Below are positions 24,836 to 33,413 of a stretch of 64,000 nt of DNA, one piece after another. Positions within the stretch are counted from its first letter, which is position 1, and each line of letters begins with the position of its first letter. The stretch is from Lichenicoccus sp963693035 (lineage in GTDB: Bacteria; Pseudomonadota; Alphaproteobacteria; Acetobacterales; Acetobacteraceae): positions 124,001 through 188,000 of the forward strand of contig CAXMMQ010000003.1 in the NCBI GenBank assembly GCA_963693035.2, read 5' to 3'. The translations under genes and the position numbers were made by a program. The notes beneath the pieces are model-generated. The model did no database searches, was not told where the DNA came from, and was given only the letters and a program-made list of their open reading frames with translations.

Positions 24836-24987
24836 TGTCGCGCTACAGCCAGGCCGAGACGACGCTCGGCAGCGGCCAGCAGCATGATGCCGCCATCAGA
24901 GGTGATCCTGCCGCCATCGAAAGCCGCGGTGACTTTCTTGCGGCCGACGGCTGGAAACAGGAACGGTGCGGCCGTATCGTCGGACAT
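24836..24987 (-). pseudogene. IS1380-family transposase, N-terminal fragment
   Basis: From ATG 24987 the frame reads GRKKVTAAFDGGRITSDGG and MLLAAAERRLGLAVA, the N-terminal DGG-DGG signature of IS1380 transposases. It then ends at the IS end at 24816-24830. About 50 codons of about 450 remain. Confidence 0.8.
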
Positions 24988-25155
24988 GGCGGGTGTGGCT
25001 CGGCGTGATCGTGGGACGGGATGGTCTCGACACCCAATCCGTAAACACGATCAGCCGCTTACGCGACACCCGCCACCGAATCCCTGCCATGCCGCTGAAT
25101 AAGAGCGGCTAGCGGTCCTTTACTGCCGTGGCCGGAATGCGGGCTCTGGTGGACA

Positions 25156-25203
25156 GCGGTCAATCCGCTCTCGGGTGAACGAGGTTGAAAGCGGACTGAC
25201 CGC
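25156..25203. repeat. Long hairpin downstream of the 25209 membrane-protein gene
   Basis: Fourteen-nt arms (25156-25169 and 25190-25203, GCGGTCAATCCGCT against AGCGGACTGACCGC, one mismatch) flank a 20-nt loop. They lie 5 nt after the stop of the leftward gene at 25209. A transcription terminator or a small palindromic insertion are both possible; there is no clear T-run. Confidence 0.5.
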
Positions 25204-25208
25204 CGAAG

Positions 25209-25628
25209 CTAAGCTGAAATCGCTAATACGATTGCAATAATGACGAGGCCGCAAATTACGTAGCTGACAAGCTGTTGCGGAGCCAAGCCAAGTGGGCGGG
25301 GGGTGCCCGAGGTGAACTCTGGGTCCATCCAGGCGGTCCTCGGAAACAATGGCGCGAGCGCCATCGTCACGAAATAGTTGGCCGCGATCGCCGTCGCAAG
25401 CAAGAAGACGGGTAGGGTGAGCGATGACGTGCCGAACAGGATGACCAGGGACAAGGTCCCGCTCACGATGCCCATCAGCATGGTCTGTGCATTATGGAAT
25501 TTGGCGTGTGGTGGCCAGCGCGGGTTAAATAGATGCTGCCTGGCAGTAGCCGGCACGAGCGCATCTGCAACCAGGCCGCCAAAATTGAAAACGGCGACGA
25601 AGGCAATCAGGTAACAAGCAATTTCCAC
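25209..25628 (-). CDS. Small four-helix membrane protein
   Basis: A 139-residue protein with about four hydrophobic segments (residues 3-25, 45-66, 72-92, 118-138). A polar motif, NPRWPPHAKFHNAQTM, follows the first segment, a pattern I associate with DUF6640/DUF1772-type proteins of unknown function. GTG 25628 follows AGGAG at good spacing. It stands alone between IS fragments. Confidence 0.7.
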   Translation of the reverse strand: MEIACYLIAFVAVFNFGGLVADALVPATARQHLFNPRWPPHAKFHNAQTMLMGIVSGTLSLVILFGTSSLTLPVFLLATAIAANYFVTMALAPLFPRTAWMDPEFTSGTPRPLGLAPQQLVSYVICGLVIIAIVLAISA

Positions 25629-25649
25629 AGGACGCTCCTCTTCCTACGT

Positions 25650-26060
25650 AGGGAAAGGACGCGCAGGTTGCCCACGTCTGGAATAGAGCGTGTAAGCTGC
25701 ACGAACGCAAAACGTCACCCGGACTACCGACCGGGCAGTGACTTTCGCACGTCCAAGCGGACTTAAATCGCGTGTCTGAGTGTGTGTCAACCAGCCTTTG
25801 GTCGATGACAGGAGGCGCCGGTCGTGAACCATGCGCTGTACGAATATCGGCTTCAGATACATCCACGGTATCCGGGTAAAGCATTGTGATATTATTAGGT
25901 CGCGATCCGGCTGCCAGATCATGGTGTTGATCCTGGGCCATCGCAGGAACTTCGGGCAGCCAATAGGCTCCCCGGGGTTGTGCACGCTCAGCTGACGCGG
26001 ATGTCGAGTGTGCGCATGAGGTCTGCAGGCCGGCATCCTGGGTCGGGATCAGGCGGCCTC
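25650..26060. other. Stretch without an identifiable gene
   Basis: Open frames exist on the minus strand but none resembles a protein I recognise and none has a ribosome site. Probably decayed DNA. Confidence 0.4.
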
Positions 26061-26064
26061 ATGG

Positions 26065-26440
26065 TCAGACTTGCTGAAGTGGGCATGCCAAGAGCCGGGG
26101 CAGTGTGATGAAGGCGCAGCCTGACTCCCAATCGACCTTGACCGGGTTCGCGATCTCGCCGTTGAAGGCGAGCTCCGCTCCGACCAAGCTGTAGCAGCCA
26201 GGGTCGCAATCAACGATCAGATCAAGCGCGATCGACTGGTGCCGGTGAGGCTTCTGCTCGGTATTGGAGCTGATCATGCCGTACATCGCCACAGCACGTG
26301 GGTGACGGTCCTGGTCAGCGGAAACTCGGCGTTCGCGAGCAGGGCGCTGACCCGGCTGTGGTTGGCAGCTTCGGCATCGCTGGCAACCTTCTTCAGCCCC
26401 TCGTTGGCACGGTCGGCCTTGTAGAGCACCGGCGAGAAGC
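26065..26440 (-). pseudogene. Cupin-type (gentisate-dioxygenase-like) fragment, frameshifted
   Basis: Two minus-strand frames join at about 26280: RANEGLKKVASDAEAANHSR, then VTHVLWRC, and in the next frame MYGMISSNTEQKPHRHQS followed by DCDPGCYSLVGAEL and VDWESGCAFIT. The KPHRHQS segment and the following strand pattern resemble the metal-binding cupin of gentisate 1,2-dioxygenase-like proteins. The frame ends soon after, so the C-terminal domain is absent. The family call is by pattern and moderately certain. Confidence 0.45.
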
Positions 26441-26625
26441 GCCGGATCATCGCCAAAGACAGCATCGCCATCGACGTGAACGCCACGTCGATGGTGTTCC
26501 ATGTCCTGCGAGGCGCCGGCACCGCCGAGATCGGGTCCGATCGCCTTAAGTGGTCGACCGGCGATTTCTTCACCACACCAAGTGCCGGTGCTTCAGGAAA
26601 TAGCTTCCAGTTCCGCACCCTGTAA
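26425..26625 (+). pseudogene. Second cupin-like fragment on the opposite strand
   Basis: The plus strand reads IAIDVNATSMVFHVLRGAGT and GSDRLKWSTGDFFTTP, a pattern like the second cupin domain of gentisate-type dioxygenases. It then stops at 26625. It lies head-on to the minus-strand cupin remnant, as if part of one gene had been inverted. Confidence 0.35.
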
Positions 26626-26660
26626 GGCTGTCAGCGGCAAAGCACGGTTGCTTAGGGGCA

Positions 26661-27679
26661 TTACTGATTCGTGATGCGTCTGGAAGCAGCCGCATCGGCA
26701 CGAGGGGCTTGCTCCCCGGTCGGCACGGTGGCGGGCCGACCGGCCTGCAACGGGTTGCTCTCCCAGCGGGACGAGCGGCTGAACAGGACGCCGAGGAACG
26801 CCAGGAACGCCTTGACCTTCGGGGAGACGATCTTCTTCGGCGGATACAGGGCCCAGATCGCCCGAACCGACCCGGGCGGCGGTACCATGTCCACTGTGGC
26901 AATACGGCTTTCATCCGCCCGTCTTGTAGTTCGCAATGACATAACCAGTCAGGCAGAAGCGCGATGCCGCCGCCCTCGGTGACGGCCTGTCGCAGCACCT
27001 CCAGGTCGCTCGTGCGCAGCCTGCCGCCGACCTCGATCTCGAAGGATGGGTTATTGGGTTCCGCGGCTTCCCTGAAGTGCCAGGCCCTGCCGGCGTGCGG
27101 GTTCGACACCAGGCACTCGTGGCCGGCAAGGTCAGCGGGTTCCTGCGGCTCCGGATGGTGGGACAAGTAATAGGGGCTACCGACGAGGACGAAGGTCTCA
27201 GGCGCCAGCCGCTTCGCGATGAGGTTGGAGTCGGCCATCACACCGATGCGTACTGCTACGTCGATCCCGGTCTCGATCAGGTCGACGAACGTGTCTGCCA
27301 GCATGGCGTCGAGCCGGAGATCCGGATTTGCGTCGAGGAAAGCCCGCATATGCGGCATGACGTGGCGTCGGCCGAAGGCGGCCGGCAGGGCAATGCGCAG
27401 CAATCCCTGCGGCCGCGCATTCAGGGACCGGACCGCATCCCGCGCTTCCTCAACATCGTTCAGGATCTGCACGGAGCGTTCGTAGAAAACCTGGCCCGCC
27501 TCCGTCAGGTGCAGGCTGCGCGTCGACCGGTTGAGGATCGCCGCACCCAGATCGGCTTCCAGTCTGCTCACATAGCGGGACACGGTCGAAACCTTCACCC
27601 CGGCCTCTTCGGCCGCCTTTGAGAAACTGCCGAGCTCGACCGCCCTCACGAAGGCTCTCATCCCCGCATAGTAGTCCAT
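26661..27679 (-). pseudogene. LysR-family regulator with C-terminal frameshift
   Basis: From ATG 27679: the HTH is FSKAAEEAGVKVSTVSRYVS and AAILNRSTRSLHLTEAGQVF; the effector domain runs from GLLRIALPAAFGRR to about residue 250. Near 26905 the frame shifts: the natural ending (VDMVPPPGSVRAIWALYPPK, then SPKVKAFLAFLGVLF) is in the next frame, ending at 26661. Without the shift the protein would have a normal length. It is divergent from lrgA-lrgB across 111 nt; LysR proteins of the CidR type control such genes elsewhere. The single shift could be real or an assembly error. Confidence 0.75.
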
Positions 27680-27790
27680 CTGCCAACCATTCGGCCTCTT
27701 TGCGCAAGAATGTTTTGCCACTGATGGTCTTCCGCCGGCAACCCCGCGTCATCTAGCTAACAGGATCGACCATGTGCATGGGAGGCGCAG

Positions 27791-28195
27791 ATGCTGATCG
27801 CAATCCTAGTTCTGTTGGTATGCCAGTTAGTCGGTGAGGCCTCGCGTGAGGTGCTCGGGCTGCCGATACCTGGAGCGGTCGTCGGGATGTTCCTTCTGGC
27901 AATCGTGCTGGCCTGCCGCGGGCATGGACCACGCAGCGTCCCGGTGGCACTCGAGACGACCGCGGAGATGTTGATTTCCTTCATGGGTCTTCTGTTCGTA
28001 CCTGCCGGTGTTGGCATCATCACGGAGGCGCAGTTGCTCGGGCAGCAATGGATACCGATCCTCGCCGCCGTCATTGGATCGACCGTGTTAAGCTTGGTGG
28101 TCACCAGCTTCGTGATGCACCGAATCATGCGTGGGTCGGAGAAACGGCAGACATGTGCGCATGTATCGATTGTCGAGGAAACTTCTTCATGCTGA
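27791..28195 (+). CDS. lrgA: LrgA/CidA-family membrane protein
   Basis: A 134-residue protein with four hydrophobic segments; LGLPIPGAVVGMFLLAIVLA and ISFMGLLFVPAGVGI are the family hallmarks. LrgA/CidA are holin-like proteins that, with LrgB/CidB, affect murein hydrolase activity, autolysis and carbon-overflow (pyruvate) transport. ATG 27791 has a good GGGAGG site. Its stop overlaps the lrgB start, so the pair is co-translated. Confidence 0.9.
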   Translation: MLIAILVLLVCQLVGEASREVLGLPIPGAVVGMFLLAIVLACRGHGPRSVPVALETTAEMLISFMGLLFVPAGVGIITEAQLLGQQWIPILAAVIGSTVLSLVVTSFVMHRIMRGSEKRQTCAHVSIVEETSSC

Positions 28196-28905
28196 CCGCG
28201 AGCTTGAGCCATGCATGGACGCCGCTCGCCGCGCAGCCGCTGCTCTGGCTAGTCGCCACCCTCGGTAGCTACGCGATCGGGCAGGCGGTGCAACGGTTGT
28301 GCGTCGGCCTGGCGATTGTCAATCCCGTGCTCATTGCCATGATCCTGATCGGCACGATTCTGGAGGTGAGTGGCACGTCGTACCAGACATATTTCTCCGG
28401 CGCGCAGTTTATCAATTTTCTTCTTGGGCCAGTAACAATCGCGCTTGCGGTTCCGCTCGCCAAGAACTTCGCCTTGATCCGGGCGAATGCGCACAGCATC
28501 GCGGTGGCGTTGCTCGCCGGGTCGCTGACCTCGATCGTATCGGGAGCCGCGATCGTATGGGTGTTGGGCGGCTCGCGGCAGGTAGCGTTGTCGATGCTGT
28601 CCAAGTCGGTCACGACGCCGATCGCAATGGCCGTCTCCCAGCAGGTCGGCGGCATCCCGGCGCTGACGGCAGCGCTCGCTATCCTTGGCGGCATCGTGGC
28701 GGCGGTGACCGGGCAACACATGTTGCGGCGGATGCAAATCATCGACTGGCGCGCGCATGGTTTGGCGGCTGGCGTATCTGGCAGTGGCGTCGCAGCAGCA
28801 CAGGTGGCTCCGTTGCACGAAACTGCTGCGGCGTTTGCTGCGCTGGGCATCGGCTTGAACGGTCTTGTCACTGCGTTTCTGGTGCCGCTGCTGGTTCGAC
28901 TCTAG
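28189..28905 (+). CDS. lrgB: LrgB/CidB-family membrane protein
   Basis: A 238-residue membrane protein with about seven hydrophobic segments. SKSVTTPIAMAVSQQVGGIP and the glycine-rich AHGLAAGVSGSGVAAAQV are the LrgB signatures. It begins at ATG 28189, overlapping the lrgA stop. With LrgA it forms the antiholin-like or pyruvate-transport system. Its stop is within 10 nt of the decayed traA remnant. Confidence 0.92.
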   Translation: MLTASLSHAWTPLAAQPLLWLVATLGSYAIGQAVQRLCVGLAIVNPVLIAMILIGTILEVSGTSYQTYFSGAQFINFLLGPVTIALAVPLAKNFALIRANAHSIAVALLAGSLTSIVSGAAIVWVLGGSRQVALSMLSKSVTTPIAMAVSQQVGGIPALTAALAILGGIVAAVTGQHMLRRMQIIDWRAHGLAAGVSGSGVAAAQVAPLHETAAAFAALGIGLNGLVTAFLVPLLVRL

Positions 28906-28914
28906 CGTCCATAC

Positions 28915-30950
28915 CCGCGCACCCGCCGCCGACCACGTGACCTCCCGGCCCGCTGCACCGGCTGCGGCGTCCAGCCGCACCGTGACCTGCCCGGTGCGCG
29001 CGTCGATGCCGGTGATCACCCCGGCGTTGCCGTTGTAGATGTGCCGCCTCTTGTCGGTGTCGGTGAACTGCACCCGGTCGCCGACCGCGAAGTCGGCCGC
29101 ACCGTGCCTGGTCGCGAGCCGCACGTCCGGGCTGCCCAGCTCGCCGCGCTCGCGCCGCACCTGACGCAGCTCGGCGTTGATCCGCGACACGTCGGCGTTG
29201 GTTTAGGCGAACACGAACCGGCTCGCCTGCGGTTCGGCCAGCGCGTCCGTCTTACAGCGTTCCACCAGCGCCGCACGCGCGGCCTCGCCGTCTCCGGTCC
29301 AGGTGATCGCGCCGTGCCGGTCATACGCGGCCACCGCGCTGTCGAACCGGCCTTCGGCCAGGTCGTGCGCCGCCTCGCGCTGCCAGTCCACCTTCTGCCG
29401 AGCCACCTCGGTGATCTCGGCCGCGCCGTGCTGCTTGCCCAGCTCGGTGAACAGCCCGCCGCGCTCGATGGAAGCGAGCTGCCGGTCGTCGCCGGACAGG
29501 ATCACCTTGGCCCCGACGCGCCTGGCTTCGGCCAGCACCTCGCGGGTCACCCGGCTGTCCAGCATCGCCGCCTCGTCCACAACCAACACGGTGCGACGGC
29601 CCACGACGTGCGCCCGTTCTTGATCCCGAACAGGGCGGCATGGACTGTTCCGGCCTCGGCGAAGCCGTCCGCCTTCAGGTCCTGCGCCACGGCATTGGTC
29701 GGGGCCAATCCCACGACACGGTAGCCAGCCGCCTCATGCGCCTCGCGCACTGCCGCCAGCGTGTAGCTCTTGCCCGTGCCAGCCCGGCCCTCCACCGACT
29801 TCAGCCTCCGTCTGAAACCGCGTGCTCGAACGCGGCGCGCTGGTCATCCCGCAACGTGCGCGTGCCAAGCGCCACTTCCTGGTGTCAAGCTTTCACGCCC
29901 TGGTGGTGCCGCGCCCCTGCAACGGCGGCCCCGTCTGCCAGCGCCACCCGCTCCTGTTCGCGCACCGTGCGCGTGCTGAACCGCCCGGCCAGCTCGCCCG
30001 TCTCGCGGTCGTGCAGCGCCAGCAGATACTTTTGGCCCGTCACCGCGGCCTTCGCGGCCGCTATGTCCCGGGCCTGCGCCGCGTCGGGCGTCCCGTCGAC
30101 ACCTGGACCGAGGTGCTTGGCGAGATAGCGCTCCAGTTCCCGCTCGGTGAAGGTGGCGTTGTAGCGCGTCAGCGCCGCCAGGACCTGCTCGGGGTCCCGC
30201 GCGGCCGCCTCGTTCGCCGTGCGCAGCGCCTCCGCGCGCTCGACGGCCGGGCTGTCAACCTTGCGCATCCGCACCGGGCCGATGTGCTCGCCGGGGTGCG
30301 CCGCCGTCGCGTCCACCCGCAACTCGATGCCGTGCTCGGCGAAGTAGCGGTCCTGGTGCGCCCGCCACGTCTCGCCCCGAGCCTCGGCATCCGTCACAAG
30401 GGTACGAGTGCCAGCCTTCCGCACCTCGGGATCCAGGTCGCGCGCCTTCTTCGACGTCGCCCTCGATGCGTCGCGTGGTGATCAGCAGGTGGGCGTGCCA
30501 GTTGGTGTGGTCGCCGCCGATACCCTCGGTCCAGGCGCCCTCGGCTTCCCCGCGATCCTTGTGCGGCGCGTGCACGTCGCGCTGCACCGCCAGACCCTTC
30601 GAGACGAAGTGCTCCTGGGCGAACGAGCGGGCCAGCTCGATCCGGTCCTCGGTCGAGAGCACCCAGTCGGCCGGCAGCGCCAGCACGACCGCGCGGGCGA
30701 CCTGGGCGTTCTTGCGGCGCTCGGCAGCCTCGGCCGCGTTCCACAGCACCGCGCTGTCGGCCAGGCGCGCGTCCGCACCTTCAGGCAGTAGTACTTCGTG
30801 GTGCTCGGGGGCGTCGCGGTGGCGGAAGTGGAACAGCTCGCCGGTCCGCTCGGCCGTGATCGCCTCGCGAGCATTGTAGGCCGCCGAGCGCACGGCGTTG
30901 CCGCCGCAGCAGCGGGACAGGTAGCGGGCACGGGCGAACGCGATGGCCAT
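28915..30950 (-). pseudogene. traA: Ti-type TraA conjugative relaxase/helicase, multiply frameshifted
   Basis: The gene starts at ATG 30950 (AIAFARARYLSRCCGGNAVR) with the MobA/MobL relaxase domain; the metal-binding NWHAHLLITTRRIEG motif is at about residues 145-160. After a shift near 30450, further pieces appear in other frames: RYFAEHGIELRVDATAAHPG, then the helicase Walker A GRAGTGKSYTLAAVREAHE, Walker B VLVVDEAAMLDSR, and AVGDRVQFTDTDKRRHIYNG. The end is lost next to lrgB. At least four shifts or stops occur, so it is dead. It shows that this region once carried conjugative plasmid or ICE DNA. Confidence 0.9.
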
Positions 30951-31129
30951 GGCGTGCCGGAAGGCTAGTGCGATCGATTTCCCTCTTCAAGCAGCGTTGC
31001 CTTGGCAACGCATATCGCGTCTGACCTGCCTCGCTCGCTTACGCTCACTCGGAGGACAGAACCCGCTGACGCGGTGGGAATATGTTATCCAGCAGCTCAC
31101 ACGCCGACGGTCGAATGATGGAGAAGACC

Positions 31130-32065
31130 ATGTCCGGGCCATTTGGCAGCACGTCCACGACAGATGAAGTGCTTCAAGGCCTCGACCTAAGCAGCAAGCG
31201 CATCCTCGTCACTGGCGTCTCAGGCGGGCTCGGCGTGGAAACCGCTCGCACTCTGGCCGCACACGGCGCCCAAGTGGTCGGTGCTGCGCGGAACCTCCCG
31301 AAGGCCGAGACAGCGACAGAACAGGTTCGTGATCAGGCTGCCCAAGGTGGCAAGTTGGAACTGGTACAACTCGACTTGGCATCGTTAGGGAGCGTGCGTG
31401 CCTGCGCTGATGCCTTGCTCGCTGTCGGTAAGCCGTTTGACCTGGTGATCGCGAATGCCGGGGTCATGGCTGGTCCGCAGCGACTGACCGTGGATGGCTT
31501 CGAGGCACAATTTGCGACGAACTACCTCGGGCACTTCGTCCTCATTAACCGTATCGCCAGTCTTCTGAAGCCTGGCGGGCGTGTTGTCATGGTGGCATCT
31601 GCTGGTCACCGCAGAACCGACGTCCATCTTGACGATCCGAACTTCGAGCGGAACCCATATCAGGAATACATGGCCTATGGCCGGTCGAAGACCGCCACCA
31701 TCCTGTTCGCGGTTGAGTTCGACCGGCGTCACAGTCCCAAGGGCTTCAGGGCTACGGCGGTCCATCCAGGCGCAGTCATGACCGAGACCGTCCGAGGGAT
31801 GATCGAAAGGCTAGGTGACGGGAGAGAGGGTGCCGTCGCGGCCCACGATTGGAAGACTGTTCCACAAGGCGCGGCAACGGCTCTGTGGGCCGGCATCGTT
31901 GCGCCCGCGGATACGGTCGGCGGCCAATACTGCGAAGACTGCCGCGTTGCCGAGATCAGCGATGACCCGAACTCCAGGATAGGTATCCGCTCCTACGCCT
32001 TGGATCGCGACCATGCACGAGCGCTGTGGGTGAAGAGCGAGGAAATGGTCCGCGAGCGTTTCTGA
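31130..32065 (+). CDS. Short-chain dehydrogenase/reductase
   Basis: A 311-residue SDR. The cofactor loop is TGVSGGLGVETARTLAAHG, with IANAGVMAGPQ (NAG motif), and the catalytic YGRSKTA (Tyr-x3-Lys). ATG 31130 follows GGAG at 6 nt; earlier ATGs at 31115 and 31118 are possible. It is most like the retinol/protochlorophyllide-type SDRs of bacteria. The substrate is unknown. It is not part of an obvious operon. Confidence 0.85.
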   Translation: MSGPFGSTSTTDEVLQGLDLSSKRILVTGVSGGLGVETARTLAAHGAQVVGAARNLPKAETATEQVRDQAAQGGKLELVQLDLASLGSVRACADALLAVGKPFDLVIANAGVMAGPQRLTVDGFEAQFATNYLGHFVLINRIASLLKPGGRVVMVASAGHRRTDVHLDDPNFERNPYQEYMAYGRSKTATILFAVEFDRRHSPKGFRATAVHPGAVMTETVRGMIERLGDGREGAVAAHDWKTVPQGAATALWAGIVAPADTVGGQYCEDCRVAEISDDPNSRIGIRSYALDRDHARALWVKSEEMVRERF

Positions 32066-32224
32066 CAGCGGCAGGCTCGCTCATTGGTATCGCTCTTGCA
32101 AGCGTAGGCTCAATCCAAGAACAGAACAGGCTTACGCGGCGTCTCTACAGCAACTGGCGCACTGAGCTAATCTCGGGTGGGCTACGGTGAACCCGGAATG
32201 TTGCCGACCCAGAGGAGAGTATGG

Positions 32225-32437
32225 ATGCTAAATCACGTCATGGGTTGGATCGAACGATGTCGAACACTTGAAACGCTTCTATGGTCTTCCTCCGGTGAGG
32301 AGGAAGACAAGGGTAACCGGGACAACGGATTTTCTAACATCACTGCAAGCGAGATCGAAAACTTCTGCGGAGGGCAGAGCGTCGCTCTTGATGACAGTCC
32401 GGATGTCTTCAATGAACCGGGAAAGCCTTCATCTTGA
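32225..32437 (+). CDS. Possible small protein, unrecognised
   Basis: A GAGGAG sequence at about 32211 precedes two ATGs (32222 and 32225). The frame from 32225 encodes 70 residues with an acidic stretch (SSSGEEEDKGN) and no recognised motif. It may be a remnant or a chance frame, though the ribosome site is unusually good. Confidence 0.25.
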   Translation: MLNHVMGWIERCRTLETLLWSSSGEEEDKGNRDNGFSNITASEIENFCGGQSVALDDSPDVFNEPGKPSS

Positions 32438-32599
32438 GACCTGAACGCATGTCTCCTTAAAAGTCGCATCCTCCCGGTATTTTCCCTCCCCTCCTGTGCG
32501 CAACGGCAAGAAGTGGGACGACCACATCGGCAATGCAGCATCGCTGAAGCGCAGGGCGGACGACCTCTCGTTCATGTGCCTTACGCTGCTACGCATCTC

Positions 32600-32939
32600 G
32601 CTGGTGGGCAACGTCTGGCTGGGCACCCAGTCAAAGATCGCCATGATCGTGGTCATCAGGGAAAAGCTTGGGAAGATCGTGGCGCTCGATCGTCCCGACA
32701 AGGAGATCGCGCTCGAAGATGCGGCGGTCGGCCAGGACTTATCGCGCTGGATCGAGAATGTCCGCACCGTCGCTTGCCGACTTGGCCCAGGCCTCACCCA
32801 GTCCGGCAGCAACCGTCTCAAGCGCGCGCTTTATCTCAAAGCCGACGCCGCACGCAGGATCGATCCGGGACTGGCCGAGGTCTACGGGACAATGATGGTC
32901 CGCAAGGGCCACCACCAGAGCGAGCCCTGTGTCCCGTAG
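32600..32939 (+). pseudogene. IS110-family transposase C-terminal fragment
   Basis: About 110 codons end in TQSGSNRLKRALYLKADAAR, then PGLAEVYGTMMVRKGHH, the C-terminal (transposase_20) part of IS110/IS116/IS902 enzymes. The catalytic DEDD N-terminal domain is missing and the frame runs off the family after KGHH. It is a dead remnant. Confidence 0.65.
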
Positions 32940-33413
32940 CGCTCCGGCTCGTGTTTGATCCCACAAACTTCACCGAACTTCCTCCTGTTCCTCGCTGTTC
33001 CACTTGAAGCGAGCTGGCGGGCAGCACGGCAACTAAGGATTCGCGCGCTCAGCGCGTTCGGGCTTACCAAGGAGCCACCGTCTGTACGTCTGCCCGGCGA
33101 GCGTCGGCAGAATCACACGGCCGACGGCAGACACTACGTTAGGTGTTGTAAACACAAGAGGTGAGGTTCCTGGACGGCGATTGGTCGGTTAGCCTGCCCC
33201 TCTGTGCTTCGGCCTTCGACGTTCGGATCAGGTCATCCGGGTCGAGACGTAGAGGGAGGCCAAGCCCTTCACGCTTCATAAAGGATATGGCCGTATGTTG
33301 CTGAAGGCCGGCAGGAAGTGTCCAACACCAGCCAGATTGAAATAGCTCGTCGCCGAGAGAAGGCTGTCTCGTCAGCCGGTTGGTCTAGAAATCAGTTGTA
33401 GCGGTTCGCAAAA
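32940..33413. other. Intergenic stretch before the GGDEF-EAL gene
   Basis: No recognisable gene, RNA or IS end was found. It should contain the promoter of the PAS-GGDEF-EAL gene, but no strong consensus promoter stands out. Confidence 0.4.
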
